DNA from: Bacteroidota bacterium
Lineage (GTDB): Bacteria > Bacteroidota > Rhodothermia > Rhodothermales > UBA10348
NCBI GenBank assembly: GCA_029262835.1
Contig: JAJCYQ010000060.1
Coordinates: 62,001-126,000 of the forward strand
Length of the DNA stretch: 64,000 nucleotides
Direction: 5' to 3'
Every line of letters begins with the position of its first letter. Within the stretch, counting starts at the first letter, position 1. The notes beneath the pieces are model-generated. The model was not told where the DNA came from and ran no database searches. It was given only the letters and a program-made list of their open reading frames with translations. A program made the translations under genes and the position numbers. Below are positions 61,991 to 64,000 of this stretch, piece after piece.

Positions 61991-63405
61991 GTGTTCGGAG
62001 TCGGGCTGGATGGAGGGATCTGGACGGAAAATGTAGTGCCCGCTCCCTTCTCCGAGCTCACGCTGATCTGGCCACCGAGCTCTGCTACGAGGCGCTGCGT
62101 AATAGCCAGCCCCAATCCGGTACCTGTGTACTGCCGGGCGCGGCCGGTGCTCTCCTGGCTGAACTCCTCGAACACCAGGGGAATGAAATCCGGAGATATG
62201 CCAATACCGGTATCGGAGACACGGATATCGAGCACGTCGTCACGAAGCATCCACTCGGCGCGTACGAATCCTGTATCGGTGAACTTGATGGCGTTTCCGA
62301 CCAGGTTGTTCATGACCCGCTCCAGGAAGACAGGATCGGTGTGGAAGAGGAGGGGTGCAGGTCCGTTGGTCACTATCTCGATGTCTTTCTCCCGCGACAG
62401 GGGCTTCATGAGGCGGACAGCGCCGTCTATGATGTCTGCCACGTCCACATCCTCGGGCATGGACTCGAAGCGGCCGGCCTCGAGTCGCGACATGTCGAGC
62501 ACCGAATTGATGGCGTGCAGGAGGCGCCCGCCCGATTCCTGTATCAGGCTGGCAAATTCCTTCATTTCGGCGTCTTGTGCCGTTTCCTCAATGATCTCGG
62601 CAAATCCGACGATACTGGCCAGGGGCATCCGCAGCTCATGACTCATATTGGCCAGGAAGGAGGCCTTCAGTTCTTTCGTTTTCTCGGATGTAATCTGGGC
62701 ATCGAGCAGATGCTGCCTGAGTTCGGTTTCGGCTGTCAGGTCGCGCATGGCCAACATATGGGCGGAGCGGCCTTCCCAAAGAATCTGTGACGTGTGGAGG
62801 CTGGCATGGACCGTATGTCCATCGGCACGCAGAAACTCAAGAAGACGGAATTCCTGGTTGTCTTCCGATACGTCAATGGGGGAAACCGCCCCGAACAGCT
62901 CCTCGATTGACTTGCCGAACAGCTCTTCGCTGGCCGAATTGGCAAAGACCACCGTATTCTGATCGTCAATGACCAGGATGGCATCGGAAACGAGTTCGAT
63001 GACCGATCGGATATGGAGCGTCGCATCCTGCGAAATCGTGAGGATACGCGCACGCTCGGCAGCCATGGTAAGGCGCGCAATGAGTTCCGTGTTGTCGGCC
63101 CGCGAAACATCCACAATGTCCTGGGCTCCCATGCGGGTCAAGCGGACGCTGCCAGCCGGATCCGGGTGGTGAGAAGTCAGGACGACGCAGGCGCCGCGAC
63201 AGTCATGGCACGTCTGCGCCATGACTGTCTCCCACTCATGATCCGCATCATCCAAATCGAGTATGACAAGCGATTCATCCAGATCGCCCTCTTCCAGGCG
63301 CATTGGGTGGCGATGACGGCACAAAAACACGCCGGAGAGCCTGCCAGTGAGCTCCTCTGCAAACGCCTGTCTACCAGTCAGGATGAGTGCCGTCGTGGTT
63401 TCCAT
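61987..63405 (-). CDS. PAS-domain hybrid-like sensor histidine kinase
   Basis: A 472-residue cytoplasmic kinase. Residues 1-120 resemble a receiver domain with a possible Asp at LVILDLDDAD (Asp50), but lack the acidic pair after strand one. A PAS domain (about 130-225) follows: DAILVIDDQNTVVFANSASEELFGKS. HisKA carries His256 in NMSHELRMPLASIVGFAEI. The ATPase shows NLVGNAIKFTDTG, VSDTGIGISPDFI and GTGLGLAITQRLV. No partner regulator is nearby. It is flanked by the M24 peptidase (overlap TGATG) and DUF819 (overlap GTGA) in one operon. Confidence 0.92.
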   Translation of the reverse strand: METTTALILTGRQAFAEELTGRLSGVFLCRHRHPMRLEEGDLDESLVILDLDDADHEWETVMAQTCHDCRGACVVLTSHHPDPAGSVRLTRMGAQDIVDVSRADNTELIARLTMAAERARILTISQDATLHIRSVIELVSDAILVIDDQNTVVFANSASEELFGKSIEELFGAVSPIDVSEDNQEFRLLEFLRADGHTVHASLHTSQILWEGRSAHMLAMRDLTAETELRQHLLDAQITSEKTKELKASFLANMSHELRMPLASIVGFAEIIEETAQDAEMKEFASLIQESGGRLLHAINSVLDMSRLEAGRFESMPEDVDVADIIDGAVRLMKPLSREKDIEIVTNGPAPLLFHTDPVFLERVMNNLVGNAIKFTDTGFVRAEWMLRDDVLDIRVSDTGIGISPDFIPLVFEEFSQESTGRARQYTGTGLGLAITQRLVAELGGQISVSSEKGAGTTFSVQIPPSSPTPNT

Positions 63406-64000
63406 CAGAGGGGCAGCATGGTGAGCTCCCGAGTCAGTGTCGTCAAACTCTCGCTTCCACTGTCGGTAATGATCATGTCGTCCTCAATACGTACACCTCC
63501 CAGTTCGGGGAGGTATATGCCGGGTTCAATGGTGTAGGTCATTCCGATCTCGAGCACCGCGTCGTTGCCGTCCCTGATGTAGGGAGGCTCGTGCACATCA
63601 AGGCCAAGTCCGTGCCCCGTTCGGTGCACAAACCGCGGTCCGAAACCGGCCTCTTCAATAACGTGCCGCGTGGCGGTGTCGAGCGAGCCTGCCGTCGCGC
63701 CAGGCCGGCCAGCCGCGCGTCCCGCTTCGTTGGCCTTTTCTACGACACTGTACATATGGCGCACGTCATCTGTAGCCTCGCCGAGCACGAACGTCCGTGT
63801 CATGTCGGAGAAGTACCCCTCGTTGTTGGCTCCCCAGTCGAACAGGATCAGGTCGCCTTCCCTGGCTGCGTAGTCTGTGGGCACGGCGTGGGGGTTGGCG
63901 CTGTTGGCGCCGAACGCGATGATGGGCTGGAAGGGAAGCTCTCCTCCGGAGCCTTCGCTGAGCATGTTGGCAATGAGGCGCGAACTGATTTCACGCTCCG
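63405..64000 (-). CDS. M24 family Xaa-Pro aminopeptidase (5' end beyond the window)
   Basis: The last 198 codons of a metallopeptidase; the frame is open to the window's right edge. The five metal ligands of the pita-bread fold are visible: Asp and Asp in LILFDWGANNEGYFSDMTRTF-like order, His in FVHRTGHGLGLDVHEPPY, Glu in YTIEPGIYLPELGGV and Glu in RIEDDMII. These cleave N-terminal residues before proline. Its stop overlaps the histidine kinase ATG. The N-terminal creatinase-like domain lies outside. Confidence 0.95.
   Translation of the reverse strand, partial: EREISSRLIANMLSEGSGGELPFQPIIAFGANSANPHAVPTDYAAREGDLILFDWGANNEGYFSDMTRTFVLGEATDDVRHMYSVVEKANEAGRAAGRPGATAGSLDTATRHVIEEAGFGPRFVHRTGHGLGLDVHEPPYIRDGNDAVLEIGMTYTIEPGIYLPELGGVRIEDDMIITDSGSESLTTLTRELTMLPL

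Noticed and set aside
1-64000. CRISPR arrays, insertion sequences, prophage or integrase genes
   Set aside because: I saw no regularly spaced repeats, transposase motifs, terminal inverted repeats or phage structural genes on either strand. The tRNAs are not flanked by an integrase.

Overview
This is about 64 kb of densely packed bacterial chromosome with moderately high GC. I count 52 protein genes, two tRNA genes and two hairpins, and see no insertion sequence, prophage, CRISPR array or rRNA. The gene families point to the Bacteroidota/Rhodothermota side of the tree, most likely a Rhodothermia-like organism. The clues are a HU-CCDC81/SPOR protein upstream of ExbB/ExbD, a large TPR protein paired with an outer-membrane barrel, a phosphoesterase fused to an outer-membrane barrel, a DUF5706 membrane protein, HslUV, and very few Shine-Dalgarno sequences. 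The placement is by inspection only. Many start codons are GTG or TTG, and neighbouring genes often overlap as ATGA, GTGA or TGATG.

Layout. 1-10.9 kb (all minus): S66 carboxypeptidase, purN, purH, mreC, dacB, hslV, a NYN-domain protein, hslU, a FemAB/GNAT-like protein and a membrane protein cut by the left edge. 11-12.9 kb: WbqC-like protein, a hairpin, tRNA-Asp, tRNA-Phe and NAD kinase. 13-17.4 kb (plus): FAD oxidoreductase, membrane polyferredoxin and ComM/YifB. 17.4-24.6 kb (minus): a five-gene envelope operon (TPR, outer-membrane protein, SPOR, ExbB, ExbD). 24.7-30.2 kb: PfkB kinase, a coiled-coil protein, a cytochrome P460-like lipoprotein, folB and ppk. 30.2-38.2 kb: phosphoesterase/barrel fusion, SdiA-regulated-type lipoprotein, Pycsar-effector-like membrane protein, SixA and a GAF protein. 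38.3-42.4 kb (plus): a histidine kinase with a FixL-like PAS domain, a LuxR-type regulator, TonB and an Acg-type nitroreductase. 42.4-45.2 kb (minus): lnt, maf and a glutamine amidotransferase. 45.2-51.2 kb (plus): ParA-like ATPase, penicillin-acylase-family protein, Na+-dependent transporter, and a phosphatase/fructosamine-kinase pair. 51.1-54.1 kb (minus): rmlB, rmlA, an RmlC-like cupin and a HAD phosphatase. 54.2-58.3 kb: polA and an M16 peptidase. 58.3-64 kb: TlpA-like lipoprotein, M3 oligopeptidase, DUF819 protein, a second histidine kinase and an M24 peptidase cut by the right edge.

Most genes are housekeeping: purine and NAD metabolism, DNA repair, proteolysis and cell envelope. The most interesting parts are (i) a PAS kinase carrying the two haem-pocket residues of FixL, near an Acg-family nitroreductase; (ii) a 1236-residue fusion of phosphoesterase, possible kinase-like domain and outer-membrane barrel; (iii) a NYN nuclease-like protein with a damaged active site between hslV and hslU; (iv) an orphan Pycsar-effector-like membrane protein overlapping sixA; and (v) a probable two-gene protein-deglycation module. 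Functions come from motif recognition by eye; no database search was run.
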